NCBI RefSeq assembly: GCF_041346925.1
Contig: NZ_CP166840.1
Span: 1,860,001-1,924,000 of the forward strand
Direction of reading: 5' to 3'
Source: Agaribacterium sp. ZY112
GTDB taxonomy: Bacteria; Pseudomonadota; Gammaproteobacteria; Pseudomonadales; Cellvibrionaceae
Length of the DNA: 64,000 bases
This document shows, one piece after another, positions 8,963 to 19,800 of this stretch (positions are counted from its first letter, which is position 1; every line of letters starts with the position of its first letter). Both the position numbers and the translations under genes were made by a program. The notes below the pieces were generated by a model. That model was given only the letters and a program-made list of their open reading frames with translations. It did no database searches and was not told the origin of the DNA.

Positions 8963-10407
8963 AGTTGTTTGGCAAGCTTTAACAATAAGGCAAGGCTCGG
9001 TATCACCATTAGTGAGGTAATAACAAAAAACAGGGTCCAGTTGCCATTAAGAGTATCGACCAGTTGACCGCTTAGCGAAGAGAGCGTCGTGCGCCCTAAG
9101 TTGCCTAACGATGCGAGCAGGGCGTATTGTGTGGCAGAGAATTGGTGGTTACACAGTGCTGAAATAAAAGCGACAAAAGCAACAAGAGACCATGAGGTTG
9201 CTAAGCCGTCGATCACCACCGCCGCAATAAAGTGCGGGATACTAGGGCCAACAAGAGCTATCCAAGCAAACATAAGATTGCTTGCGGCCATGGCAATACC
9301 ACTTAACAATAACCCTTTAATAACACCAAAGTGAGCATTTAGTGCGCCGGCAAAAAGGGCGCCTGCTATGGTGACCCACCATGTGAGCATCTTGCTGTAG
9401 CTGGCAATATCGGTATTACTAAAGCCGACCTCTTTATAAAAAACGATGCTCATTCGCCCGAGAAAGGCCTCTCCAATTTTGAATAAAAACATAAACAAAA
9501 GGATTTGTAAGGCCAGTTTTAAGCCATTGCGAAGAATGAAGTCCTGAATCGGAGCGCAGACACCAGCCAGAATATGGCCGAGTGCTTTGTCTCCGTATTG
9601 GTAGTTCGTTGCCGCTTGCTTGTTTGTGCCCTGTAAGGAGCGGGCTAAGAATAGGGCCGTAGCGCCGGCAAGGCTTAAGCCAAGCGCAATTAATAGAGGC
9701 ACCGTCGCCGCATGTGTGCTTATTTCACTGGGCGCACCTGGCATGTCCATCAAGCTCCAAGTCACCAGTGCAATAGGGCTTAACAAAAGTAGGAGCAATA
9801 CTGTTTTACGTTTAGCTCCTAGTGCTGCCGATGCTGCCGACCAGCGCTGCACTTCTTTGGCTTTATTGGGGTTGCTCTGTCCAAACTCGGGTTTTGGCAG
9901 TAGGGTACTAAGCAGAGCAATAATGGCACTAAGGGCTGCCAGCAGAGTGTAGAGTTGGGGCCAGCTCCAGCCGTGATCCGATAGCGCAAGAGGTACAAAA
10001 CCTAGGGCAGCGTAGCCCGTCCACCAGCCTGCTGTTGCAGCCGCAGAAGCCGTGGCGAGCTTATCTTGTTCTTCGCTGGCAAAGCTATCAATGCGATAGG
10101 CATCAATGGCAATATCTTGAGTGGCCGAAGAGGCGGCAATAACAAGGGCAATGAGCACCAAGGTTTGTGTTGCGGAGCTGCTTTCTTGCAGGCTCATCAA
10201 CAGGCAGGCTGCACAGATAAGTAATAAGCACGGAGTAATCCACGCTTGGCGATGAGCTAAGATAGACTTAAAGGGGTGGAAGCGGTCAATCAGTGGTGCC
10301 CACAGGAAATTAAACACGTACACACTAAAAATAAGGCCGGCATAACCAATAGCGCTGCGGCTGACCCCGCTGTCTTTAAGCCAGAGAGTTAGAGCTGAAC
10401 CAGTCAT
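8905..10407 (-). CDS. AmpG-like muropeptide MFS permease, start unresolved
   Basis: The protein is a multi-spanning transporter of the AmpG branch of the major facilitator superfamily, which imports anhydro-muropeptides. It has YVFNFLWAPLIDRF, SSATQDIAIDAYRID, and FSATQYALLASLGNLGRT, all close to AmpG motifs. The first ATG is at 10407, giving 500 residues, but homology clearly continues upstream in frame: the 40 codons up to 10527 read through RRIASVFLLGIASGLPWVM, matching the AmpG N-terminus (E. coli has LLILGFASGLPLALT). No ATG, GTG or TTG occurs in that extension before the TAA at 10528. Either a non-standard start codon is used or a small indel separates it from the ATG at 10541. It sits convergent to ampE. 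Confidence 0.85.
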   Translation of the reverse strand: MTGSALTLWLKDSGVSRSAIGYAGLIFSVYVFNFLWAPLIDRFHPFKSILAHRQAWITPCLLLICAACLLMSLQESSSATQTLVLIALVIAASSATQDIAIDAYRIDSFASEEQDKLATASAAATAGWWTGYAALGFVPLALSDHGWSWPQLYTLLAALSAIIALLSTLLPKPEFGQSNPNKAKEVQRWSAASAALGAKRKTVLLLLLLSPIALVTWSLMDMPGAPSEISTHAATVPLLIALGLSLAGATALFLARSLQGTNKQAATNYQYGDKALGHILAGVCAPIQDFILRNGLKLALQILLFMFLFKIGEAFLGRMSIVFYKEVGFSNTDIASYSKMLTWWVTIAGALFAGALNAHFGVIKGLLLSGIAMAASNLMFAWIALVGPSIPHFIAAVVIDGLATSWSLVAFVAFISALCNHQFSATQYALLASLGNLGRTTLSSLSGQLVDTLNGNWTLFFVITSLMVIPSLALLLKLAKQLQTNNDHNAAAAIQNHKER

Positions 10408-10539
10408 GACCCAAGGTAAACCACTGGCAATGCCAAGTAAGAATACACTGGCTATTCGTCGGTCCTTATAGGCGCTTAATGTATTTTTGATCTGGCTTTT
10501 GATATTGTCGCTCGCTAGTTTTACTTGTTATTGCTCTTC

Positions 10540-11565
10540 ATGCGTTTAATTTCACACACATGTTTTCTTTTTTACTTGGTTTGCGCCAGTTTATCCCATG
10601 CGGGTGAGCTTGTGTTGGATAACGGTGATCATCTTGAGGGAGAGCTGAGTGCGATTACGGCAGTGGGGATTGTCTGGGCATCACCAGTGTTTGGTGAAAT
10701 CACCGTACCTAAAAACAGTGTTGTTGACTTAGTAAGCTCAGTACCAATGAAGTTACGCGGCTACGATGGGGTTTGTTATTGGGCTGGGTTTGAGCAGCGA
10801 CGTGTCACCTTTGAATGTGAAGGTGGCAACTATTTTGTGCTGGAGCTTCTGGAAGTTAAAGAAGCTTTAATGTACGAAGGTTATGCCTTAGCGCCTTTTG
10901 ACCACAATGGTTACTTGCGGGCTACGGGCTATCAAGAAGCTGGTCAAGTGACTAAGCAGGACTGGAATATTGAGGCGGGTATCAATATTCGCCATTTAGA
11001 TATGCGTCATTCGTTAACTTATAAGTTTCGTGCGGAATCGTCCAATAGTGACGATAAACTTTACCAGCGCTGGGAGCCACGCTATCAGTTTGATTGGTTT
11101 TTTGCGCCTCAGACCTATTTAACGTCTTCTGCTAGTGTACTTCGTGATGAGCTGCGATTAATCGATTTGCGAGCGAGTTTAGGTGCTGGTTTGGGTTATC
11201 AGTTCTGGGAGAGTCAGCGTTCAGCCCTCTCTATTGAAACCGGGCCTCAGTATCTACAAGAACAGCTTTCAGACTCTCAAGACAGTTCAATGAAAACCAA
11301 AGAGCAATATGCAACGTGGCGTTTAGCTATGGATGGTCGAGTTGAGCTTCCACGCGAGATAAAGCTCTACTCTAAAGTTGAAATGCTACAAGCTTTACGC
11401 GATCAAGAAGAGTGGAAGTGGAATACAGAATCGGGTTTGGCTATGCCCATAGCTGGTGGTGTAACCGCAGATATTAATTTTATCTACAACTATGACAACT
11501 TACCTCCAGACGGTGTTGCTAAATTAGATTCTCGTCTAAGTGTGGGCCTTGGTTTTAAGTGGTAG
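10540..11565 (+). CDS. DUF481 family outer-membrane barrel protein
   Basis: The 341-residue protein starts with a signal peptide (MRLISHTCFLFYLVCASLSHA, cut near Ala/Gly-Glu) followed by an SH3-like segment LVLDNGDHLEGELSAI. From about residue 125 it is built of alternating aromatic/polar strands ending in LSVGLGFKW, the terminal aromatic pattern of an outer-membrane beta-barrel. This matches DUF481 (YdiY-like), whose transported or bound ligand is unknown. An upstream in-frame TTG at 10525 is less likely because the signal peptide begins naturally at the ATG. The gene is divergent from the AmpG-like gene and its 5' end overlaps the open N-terminal extension of that gene. Confidence 0.82.
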   Translation: MRLISHTCFLFYLVCASLSHAGELVLDNGDHLEGELSAITAVGIVWASPVFGEITVPKNSVVDLVSSVPMKLRGYDGVCYWAGFEQRRVTFECEGGNYFVLELLEVKEALMYEGYALAPFDHNGYLRATGYQEAGQVTKQDWNIEAGINIRHLDMRHSLTYKFRAESSNSDDKLYQRWEPRYQFDWFFAPQTYLTSSASVLRDELRLIDLRASLGAGLGYQFWESQRSALSIETGPQYLQEQLSDSQDSSMKTKEQYATWRLAMDGRVELPREIKLYSKVEMLQALRDQEEWKWNTESGLAMPIAGGVTADINFIYNYDNLPPDGVAKLDSRLSVGLGFKW

Positions 11566-11608
11566 CGCCCCCATTTAGTTTCTTTGCCTAATTTATATTG
11601 GAGTTGCC

Positions 11609-12031
11609 GTGCGCGCCCTGTTATTACTTTTTATTATTGTTCCACTTGTTGAGCTTTTGGTCTTAATTCGTGTGGGCTCGGCCATTGGAGGTTTAAGCAC
11701 GGTTGCTTTGGTGGTTCTAACCGCCGTTATAGGTTTAGCCTTAATTCGTATTCAGGGTGTACAAACCTTGATGAGCGCACAGCAGAAAATGGCTCTTGGT
11801 GAAACACCCGCGCGTGAATTACTCGATGGCATTGGTTTGGCGATTGCGGGCGTATTCCTTTTATTGCCTGGTTTTGTAACTGATACCATAGGCTTTGCGC
11901 TGCTTATACCTGGCCTGCGTCAAACCCTGTTTTTTAACTTGATTCAGCCTTCTTTAATGCGAGCGAATTCACAGCGCCCTAATAGAGAAGAGAAAGGGCG
12001 TACGATTGATGGAGAGAGTTGGCGCGAATAG
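11609..12031 (+). CDS. fxsA: FxsA family membrane protein
   Basis: A 140-residue protein with hydrophobic segments at about residues 3-22, 26-48 and 75-105 and the FxsA signatures LVELLVLIRVGSAIGG, GLALIRIQG and LLLPGFVTDTIGFALLIPG. In E. coli FxsA overproduction relieves F-plasmid exclusion of phage T7; its normal role is unclear. The start is GTG with GGAG at good spacing. The tail is charged (RPNREEKGRTIDGE) and probably cytoplasmic. It lies just upstream of groESL, as fxsA does in E. coli, which supports the call. Confidence 0.92.
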   Translation: MRALLLLFIIVPLVELLVLIRVGSAIGGLSTVALVVLTAVIGLALIRIQGVQTLMSAQQKMALGETPARELLDGIGLAIAGVFLLLPGFVTDTIGFALLIPGLRQTLFFNLIQPSLMRANSQRPNREEKGRTIDGESWRE

Positions 12032-12092
12032 GCTGTCACGCAGGTGTAAGCAAGTAAATCAGTTAAAAAATTAGTTTTTTTCCCTTTGGGGT

Positions 12093-12120
12093 GTTGAAAA
12101 GCCCAAAGCCAACCCCATCT
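12093..12120 (+). promoter_or_regulatory. Sigma-32 heat-shock promoter of groESL
   Basis: GTTGAAA at 12093-12099 and CCCCATCT at 12113-12120 are separated by 13 bases, an excellent match to the RpoH consensus CTTGAAA-N11-15-CCCCATNT. It lies about 90 bases before groES. No CIRCE inverted repeat is seen, so control is by RpoH and not HrcA. Confidence 0.93.
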
Positions 12121-12209
12121 TGCTTTCACAGAAATTCTCCGCAGCGCACTTGTGTTGCGGTATTGCTTAAATTTTGGCCATGTTGGCCTCATGATTACGG
12201 AGAGAATCC

Positions 12210-12500
12210 ATGAATATCCGTCCTTTACACGACCGAGTAGTAGTTCGTCGCAAGGAAGAAGAACAAACAACTGCAAGTGGCATTGTTCTTCCTGGCTCTG
12301 CTAAAGAAAAACCAAACCAAGGTGAAGTCATTGCTGTTGGTAATGGCCGCGTACTGGATAACGGTGACGTTCGCCCTGTAGACGTAAACGTTGGCGACAT
12401 CGTTGTTTTTGGTAAGTACGCAGGTAGTGACACCATTGAAGTTGATGGTGAAGAGCTAGTTATCCTGAGCGAAGGCGATATCAAAGCTGTTGTAGCTTAA
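12210..12500 (+). CDS. groES: Co-chaperonin GroES
   Basis: This 96-residue protein has the complete GroES sequence: [18 protein letters not shown] at the start, the mobile loop [19 protein letters not shown] and the end [13 protein letters not shown]. It forms the heptameric lid of the GroEL folding chamber in the cytoplasm. The ribosome site GGAG precedes the ATG. It shares one heat-shock promoter with groEL, which starts 47 bases downstream. Confidence 0.99.
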   Translation: MNIRPLHDRVVVRRKEEEQTTASGIVLPGSAKEKPNQGEVIAVGNGRVLDNGDVRPVDVNVGDIVVFGKYAGSDTIEVDGEELVILSEGDIKAVVA

Positions 12501-12532
12501 TACACCTCGGTCTCCTGAATTTAACCTTGTAA

Positions 12533-14197
<1,665 letters not shown>

Positions 14198-14233
14198 CGA
14201 TGTAAATTTCGCCCAGCTTTCCAAGCTCTTTAG

Positions 14234-14256
14234 AGGCTCCTTCGGGAGCCTTTTTT
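14234..14256 (+). terminator. Rho-independent terminator after groEL
   Basis: Stem GGCTCC/GGAGCC closed by the stable loop TTCG and followed by six T. It lies 37 bases after the groEL stop. Confidence 0.93.
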
Positions 14257-14308
14257 GTGTGAGCCACATACCACAGAATCTTACTGATATTTTCTACTTT
14301 TTAATCTT

Positions 14309-15922
14309 ATGCGCTGTTTTCTAATATTCCTATTGTTGTTTTTATCCGCTTGCAATGAAGTCAAAGAAAAGCCAGTTATTACTAAAATTCAGCCTGAGCT
14401 TAAGGCCAAGCCACAGATCCGCTCTATCTTGGATTTAGGGTCCATGCCTCTTGTTGAGGGGGGGGATATTCCGAGTATATACAGTGATAAACGTATTAGC
14501 CCTGGCGAGTGGTTGTTGTTAAAAGGTGAAAATTTAGGTGTAACAAAATTAACGATGGATGGCATCAGTGTTGAGGTTGAATATTATTATGATGAGCAGC
14601 CATTAATCCGTGTACCGACTCATTTACAGGCACTTCAGCAGCATCAGTTAATACTTGAAAGTCCTTTTGGTAAGGCTAACTATTTTTTTGATAGCCACCA
14701 CTATGTCGTCGCTACTGACCCTGCAGGCGAACAGAGTTTATTGGTTCGTAGCAACCGGCGTGAAGACGAAGGTATTGACGATGACTGGTTAAGTATTAAA
14801 GAAAAAGATAAGGCCCCCTTGTATAGTCATATAAGTAAGGGCAGTCAGTTTTTATACATTGTAAGCCAAAAGATAAAACCCAAAGGCATTGTAGCTGGGG
14901 CAAGTACTTATAGTCTTGAGTTAAGCTCCTACCATTTATCCGCGCCAGATAAACCTGCGTTATTAAGTCGTATTGATATCGAACTTGATAGTCGCCCTGT
15001 TACTAGTGTGCTGAGCTCTGATGGCCAGTTGTATATTCTTGGCTCCCAAAGTTTGAGTGTCGTCGACGTTAGTGATCCGGTAAAAATGCAGTCGTATTTA
15101 CAGGAAGGTTTGGCGCTCAACCCCTTGGGTTTAACTTCTTATGTCGATATATTGGCTTTAGATACAAAAGGAACATTGGCTGTGCTAGATGCTTATGCTA
15201 ATAGGGTTGATATATTGAGTATTAACTCACAGGAGATGAAGCGTATCGCTTCTAAGAGTGTTGCTCCAGGGCATGACTTACCGTCCGCAGTAAGGCTTGT
15301 TCACGACCCTAGGAATGCATCAGAATTTTGGGTTTTATTAAGTCCCAATCATCGTCAGCTTATTGATGGGCTTGTGAAGAATTATCAAAAACTGAATAAT
15401 AAAGAGTCCTTAGCTCTCATTGACGGGACACTACATCAAATTCAACAACTTAGACTTGAAAACTCTGACCTGCACTTAGGTCAATCTTGGCCGCTGGATA
15501 AAGGTTATGCCTCATTCTTTTTGGCTCCATCTATTGATGAGGGGCACTTGCTATATACCTCAACTAAGCTAGACCTATTTTCATTGGTAGATAACTCTCG
15601 GGCTGCAAAATACTCACTTAAACGAGCAAAGTCCTTATTATGGGATTCGGTTGCTTTGGGGCGAGTAAATGAGATTAATTTAGGCAATGGCCAGATTCAG
15701 CAGCGGGCAAGTGGTGTTGGTTTGTATTTTCATGTACTAGATGCCCCTGATTTTGGTGCTGTTTTTAGTATTATGAAATTGGGCCCAGCCTTTTCTTCCC
15801 CTTATATTAGCCCGCATTGGGGCATCGCAATTGAGCGCAATGGAACTTACGTGCGCCGAAAGATGAATAGAGATTCCTTATTTCCGCCTTATAAAGTGGG
15901 TAGGGTAAGTTTTCAGTATTAG
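14309..15922 (+). CDS. Large lipoprotein of unknown function with an IPT-like N-terminal domain
   Basis: The 537-residue product starts with a type II signal peptide ending in the lipobox LSAC (Cys15), so it is lipid-anchored; the residue after Cys is Asn, which does not suggest inner-membrane retention. Residues about 60-130 (ISPGEWLLLKGENLGVTKLTMD) resemble an IPT/TIG immunoglobulin-like fold. The remainder repeats short blocks such as YILGSQSLSVVDVSDPVKM and VLDAYANRVDILSI, which look like propeller blades of the LVIVD type. I do not recognise a named family. A G8 run lies at 14458-14465 in the coding sequence. It stands between groESL and the glycanase, with no obvious operon partner. Confidence 0.65.
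   Translation: MRCFLIFLLLFLSACNEVKEKPVITKIQPELKAKPQIRSILDLGSMPLVEGGDIPSIYSDKRISPGEWLLLKGENLGVTKLTMDGISVEVEYYYDEQPLIRVPTHLQALQQHQLILESPFGKANYFFDSHHYVVATDPAGEQSLLVRSNRREDEGIDDDWLSIKEKDKAPLYSHISKGSQFLYIVSQKIKPKGIVAGASTYSLELSSYHLSAPDKPALLSRIDIELDSRPVTSVLSSDGQLYILGSQSLSVVDVSDPVKMQSYLQEGLALNPLGLTSYVDILALDTKGTLAVLDAYANRVDILSINSQEMKRIASKSVAPGHDLPSAVRLVHDPRNASEFWVLLSPNHRQLIDGLVKNYQKLNNKESLALIDGTLHQIQQLRLENSDLHLGQSWPLDKGYASFFLAPSIDEGHLLYTSTKLDLFSLVDNSRAAKYSLKRAKSLLWDSVALGRVNEINLGNGQIQQRASGVGLYFHVLDAPDFGAVFSIMKLGPAFSSPYISPHWGIAIERNGTYVRRKMNRDSLFPPYKVGRVSFQY
14458..14465 (+). repeat. G8 homopolymer inside the lipoprotein gene
   Basis: Eight G occur around codon 51 (in VEGGDIP), early enough that a slip would abolish the protein. 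Confidence 0.9.
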
Positions 15923-16855
15923 TTAAATGCTTGTCTTTAAATGGGGCTGGGCTATCCTTTTCTTCGTGGTTTTGGACTAATTATGGAACGTTTTTTTAAA
16001 AATACTTTGAGGTGAGCGAAGTCTCTCGGTGGTTGTGCTTAAAATGCTTTTTGTATTTACGTGTTGAGCCGTAAGTGTACTTTGTGGTATTCCTTTCATG
16101 ATCTGGTTCGGTTTTTATTGCTATGTCTTTTCGTGTATTTATTTTTCTTCTGAAGGTTTATGTCTAAGCCCTAAGCCTAAACGTTAATTAAAATTAGTTA
16201 ATCTAATTGCTGAATTGTTTTATAGCGATGTTTGTGGGGTTGTGAGGCTTGGTTTTTTTATTTCTGAAATTACCACTTGCTTGCTTTTAATAAGATCTGT
16301 ATTTATATATGGGTTTTATATTTACCCGTGGGTGGACTAGTCCTTTAGTTTGGATTTATTTATATTTGTTACTGTTTTTCTCATGAAAATGACGCAGCTT
16401 ACACAGTTGTGTGTGTTTTTTTTATGTTTAATTCTTTTGTTGTAGCAAGTATGCATAAGGCGATGGGGTTTTTATTTCATATTGGCCTTTATTTTTGTGA
16501 AATACCCTTTGTTTTTTAATTTTGCTTCGTGTTAATTTGGTGTTTCACGCTGTAGACAATCTGCATGCTGTGTATGAAAAATAAAAATAATAGTTTTTTG
16601 TCAAATGGTTACGTTATCTAGGCGTGATGTTTTCTTAGAAAATATACGTGATTTTTCGCGTGTACCTGATGTAAGTCGGGTTTTCGTAGTTTACTAATTG
16701 GTTAAGGGATTCACTCGGTAATGAGTGGTTTTTTAATGATGCGTTGTGATAAGTATTGGTTGGGTCGTCGAAATACATTATCTGTGTTCTTAAAGGACAG
16801 CTAACGGTTGATAGCGAAATCGTAATCCAAATTTTTATAATAATGCGGAGCTCTT
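15923..16855 (+). other. 933-bp T-rich non-coding gap upstream of the glycanase
   Basis: No convincing gene is present. Open frames are short, lack ribosome sites and have no recognisable product. The plus strand is strikingly rich in T and poor in C, unlike the flanking genes. The only structure I can support is a short hairpin with a T run at 16712-16734. The stretch probably holds the promoter and a long leader of the glycanase; I cannot place its -10/-35 boxes with confidence. Confidence 0.7.
16712..16734 (+). terminator. Weak terminator-like hairpin in the glycanase leader
   Basis: CACTC/GAGTG, six-base loop, then G and six T, 122 bases before the glycanase ATG. It could end a small upstream transcript or act as an attenuator. 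The stem is only 5 bp. Confidence 0.4.
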
Positions 16856-19800
16856 ATGAAGCTTAAAACCAAGAAGGCCTTGCGTCGCGCCAGCGTTGCA
16901 CTGTCTTCAATGTCGCTATTAGCGATTGGCACCTCTGCTATTGGTGAAACCCTGACCGTTGAAGCTGAATCGTTTGTCAACCTTGGTGGCACCTACAGTG
17001 ATGGTAACCCCAGTTGGCCTACTCCCATCAACATCTACGCCGTTAACGGTACTACCGGTGTAAATTTCGTCAATAATGGCGATTACATGGATTTTGATAT
17101 AAACGCCGCAGGTGGCGTTTATGATATTGAATATCTTGTTGGCACGAGCGTGACTGCAAATGCCAATATTGAATTTTTTCTAAAAGAAAATGGCGCTTGG
17201 GTTAGCCTAGGTACAACAGCCGTTCCCACCACAAGCTGGGATGATTTCCAGCCTCTAGCTGCCAGCTATCAAGTCACGCTGCCAGCAGGTGCCTCACAAA
17301 TCCGTGTTCAAGCCACAGGAGCTAATTGGCAGTGGAATATGGATGCGTTGACCTTGACCTCTCTTACTCCTGTTCCAGATCCAGATCCAGACCCAGGCGA
17401 GCCTACCGATGATGTTGTTGTAGAGGCTGAATCTTTCTTCAGCACAGGTACAGACGGTAGCGGTGATGCAACCTTTGGTTTTGGCGTGACAGCGCAAGGT
17501 ATTAATTGGAATACCTCTGGAGACTGGGCCGATTACCACGTGACTTTTGAGCAGCCAGGTACTTACAGTGTGGTACTTGCTGCAGGTACACCGATGACGG
17601 GTGATGTAAACGCCAGTGTCAGTGTAGAGGGTTCTACTGCGAGTGGAGCAATATCTCCCACTGGTGGTTGGGATACATACCTTCCCTTTAGTTTAGATGG
17701 TCAGATCTCTATCCCAACAGCGGGTACCTATACAGTTCGCCTACAAAGTGCTGGTAGCCAAACTTGGCAGTGGAACGCAGATAGCTTTAGCTTTGTCTAT
17801 GAGGGAGTTGTGACCGATCCTTCTCCATCGCCTTCACCATCTGTGTCGCCTTCACCATCGCCGTCACCTTCTCCATCTGTGTCGCCTTCACCGAGCCCGA
17901 GCCCTTCACCAAGTGCTAGCCCGAGCCCGTTGCCGAGCCCAAGTCCATCACCAAGTCCAAGTGGTGACCCTAGTGACGATGACTATCCGTACAATCACAA
18001 CGGCGCTGGTTTATCTTGGGGTTATGTTGCTGGGGCAATGAACGAAACGGATGCAAACCCCAACTACGAAATCACTGCGGATCTACTCGAGACTGAAGAT
18101 TCCATCGCAGGCGCGACTACCGAGATTTTCACCGGTACTATTTACGATGCCGACGGTAATATCTCTTTCTATGAGCACAGTGATGACAGTGTTCGTTTGT
18201 ACATCGATGGTCAGTTAGTACTTTCGAATGACAGCTGGGAAAACTCGTCTCAAACAGCCAACTTGAACCTAAGTCCAGGTACTCACGACTTTGAACTACG
18301 TCTTGGTAATGACGATGGCGGTAGTGGCCCTGTAGACGGTATCGGTTTTGGTATCGATGTTGACGGTGGTACTAACTTCGTACACCCATCTGACCTTAGC
18401 TCGAATATCTTTAATACAAAAGGTAACGTTACGGTTAACGGCGATCCAAATCGCAGAATCGGTGGTGGTTTTTACATCGAACTAGAAGACTTTGACGCAA
18501 CAGGCACTACCGGCCGCGTTGGTGGTGACAGTGTTGAAGGCTTCAGTGCAACAGCGACCGGTGTTAGCTGGGTAACTAATGGCGACTGGGGTGACTATAA
18601 CAACGTTGAGTTTGCAGAAGCCGGTACTTACCGTGCGTACTTTACTGCCGCAACAGGTAGTGCTGGTAGCTATGGTGTGCGTGTTGACGTAGACGGTTAC
18701 GTTGCAGCTTGGGGTTACTTTGACCACACTGGTGGATACGAGTCTCCTGCTGAAATTGAACTCTACGGCGGTGACTTTGTTATTGAGCAAGCCGGTTCCT
18801 ACGACGTACGCATCGAAGCAGTTGGTGGTTCAAACTGGCAGTGGAGCGGTGACAGCCTTCGTATTGTTAAAGTCGGCGATAACACTGTACGCCCAATGGC
18901 GCTATACAACCCTGCTGAGCATGTGCTTTCTGAAGTTGACGGCCCTGCAATTGGCCTTCAGTACCTGAAAGAGCCTACGGAAATTCCTGCAGCGAACAAA
19001 GTATTGAAATCAGACGTGTGGTACACCTACCCTCAGAACAACGAGATGGAAGGTTATAGCATTGAAGAATTTGGTGCGACTGGCTCTTTCTGGGGTCATC
19101 CTCCAGAGCACGACTTCTATGATGAAACCACCATTGTTGAGTGGGCTGATCTAGTTGAAGGTTACCAAGCCATGGGCCTTGAATACACCGCGCGCGGTGA
19201 ATTCGACTGGGGTTTCCGTTGGGCAACTGAATACCTAACTCACTCAGAGCCTCACTATGTGAAAACGCTTGATGACCGCAATGTAAGAATGACCTTTATG
19301 GGTTATCTTTCTTACAACGGCTTCAATAACAACTGGTTAAGTAATCACAGCCCTGCCTTTGTTCCACACTTGAAGTCACAGGTTGACCAACTTCTTAAAG
19401 CCAACCCAGACAAGTTAATGTTTGATACTCAAACTAACTCAACGCGTACCACAGATATGCGTACCTTTGGTGGTGATTTCTCGCACTACGCGATGGAGAA
19501 CTTCCGAGTTTGGTTAAGCAAGAAGTACGGCCCTGTTCAGCTTTCTGCGATGGGTATTGCTGATATCAACAGCTTTGACTACGGCGAGTTCTTAAGAGGC
19601 CAAGGTATCACTCATACTCAGTGGACCAACGCCGGTAACACACTCGATGCCGACATTCCGATGCAAGAAGATTTCATCTACTTCAACCGTGATGTATGGA
19701 ACCAGAAGTTTGCTGAAGTTACGGATTACATCCGCAGCGTACGCCCTAACATTGAAGTCGGTGCAAGTACTCAGTTGTTTGAGTCACGTGGTTATCTCTT

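Noticed and set aside
17815..17968. Repetitive DNA that could suggest a CRISPR or satellite array
   Set aside because: It is in frame and encodes a Pro/Ser linker inside the glycanase; repeats are degenerate and there are no spacers.
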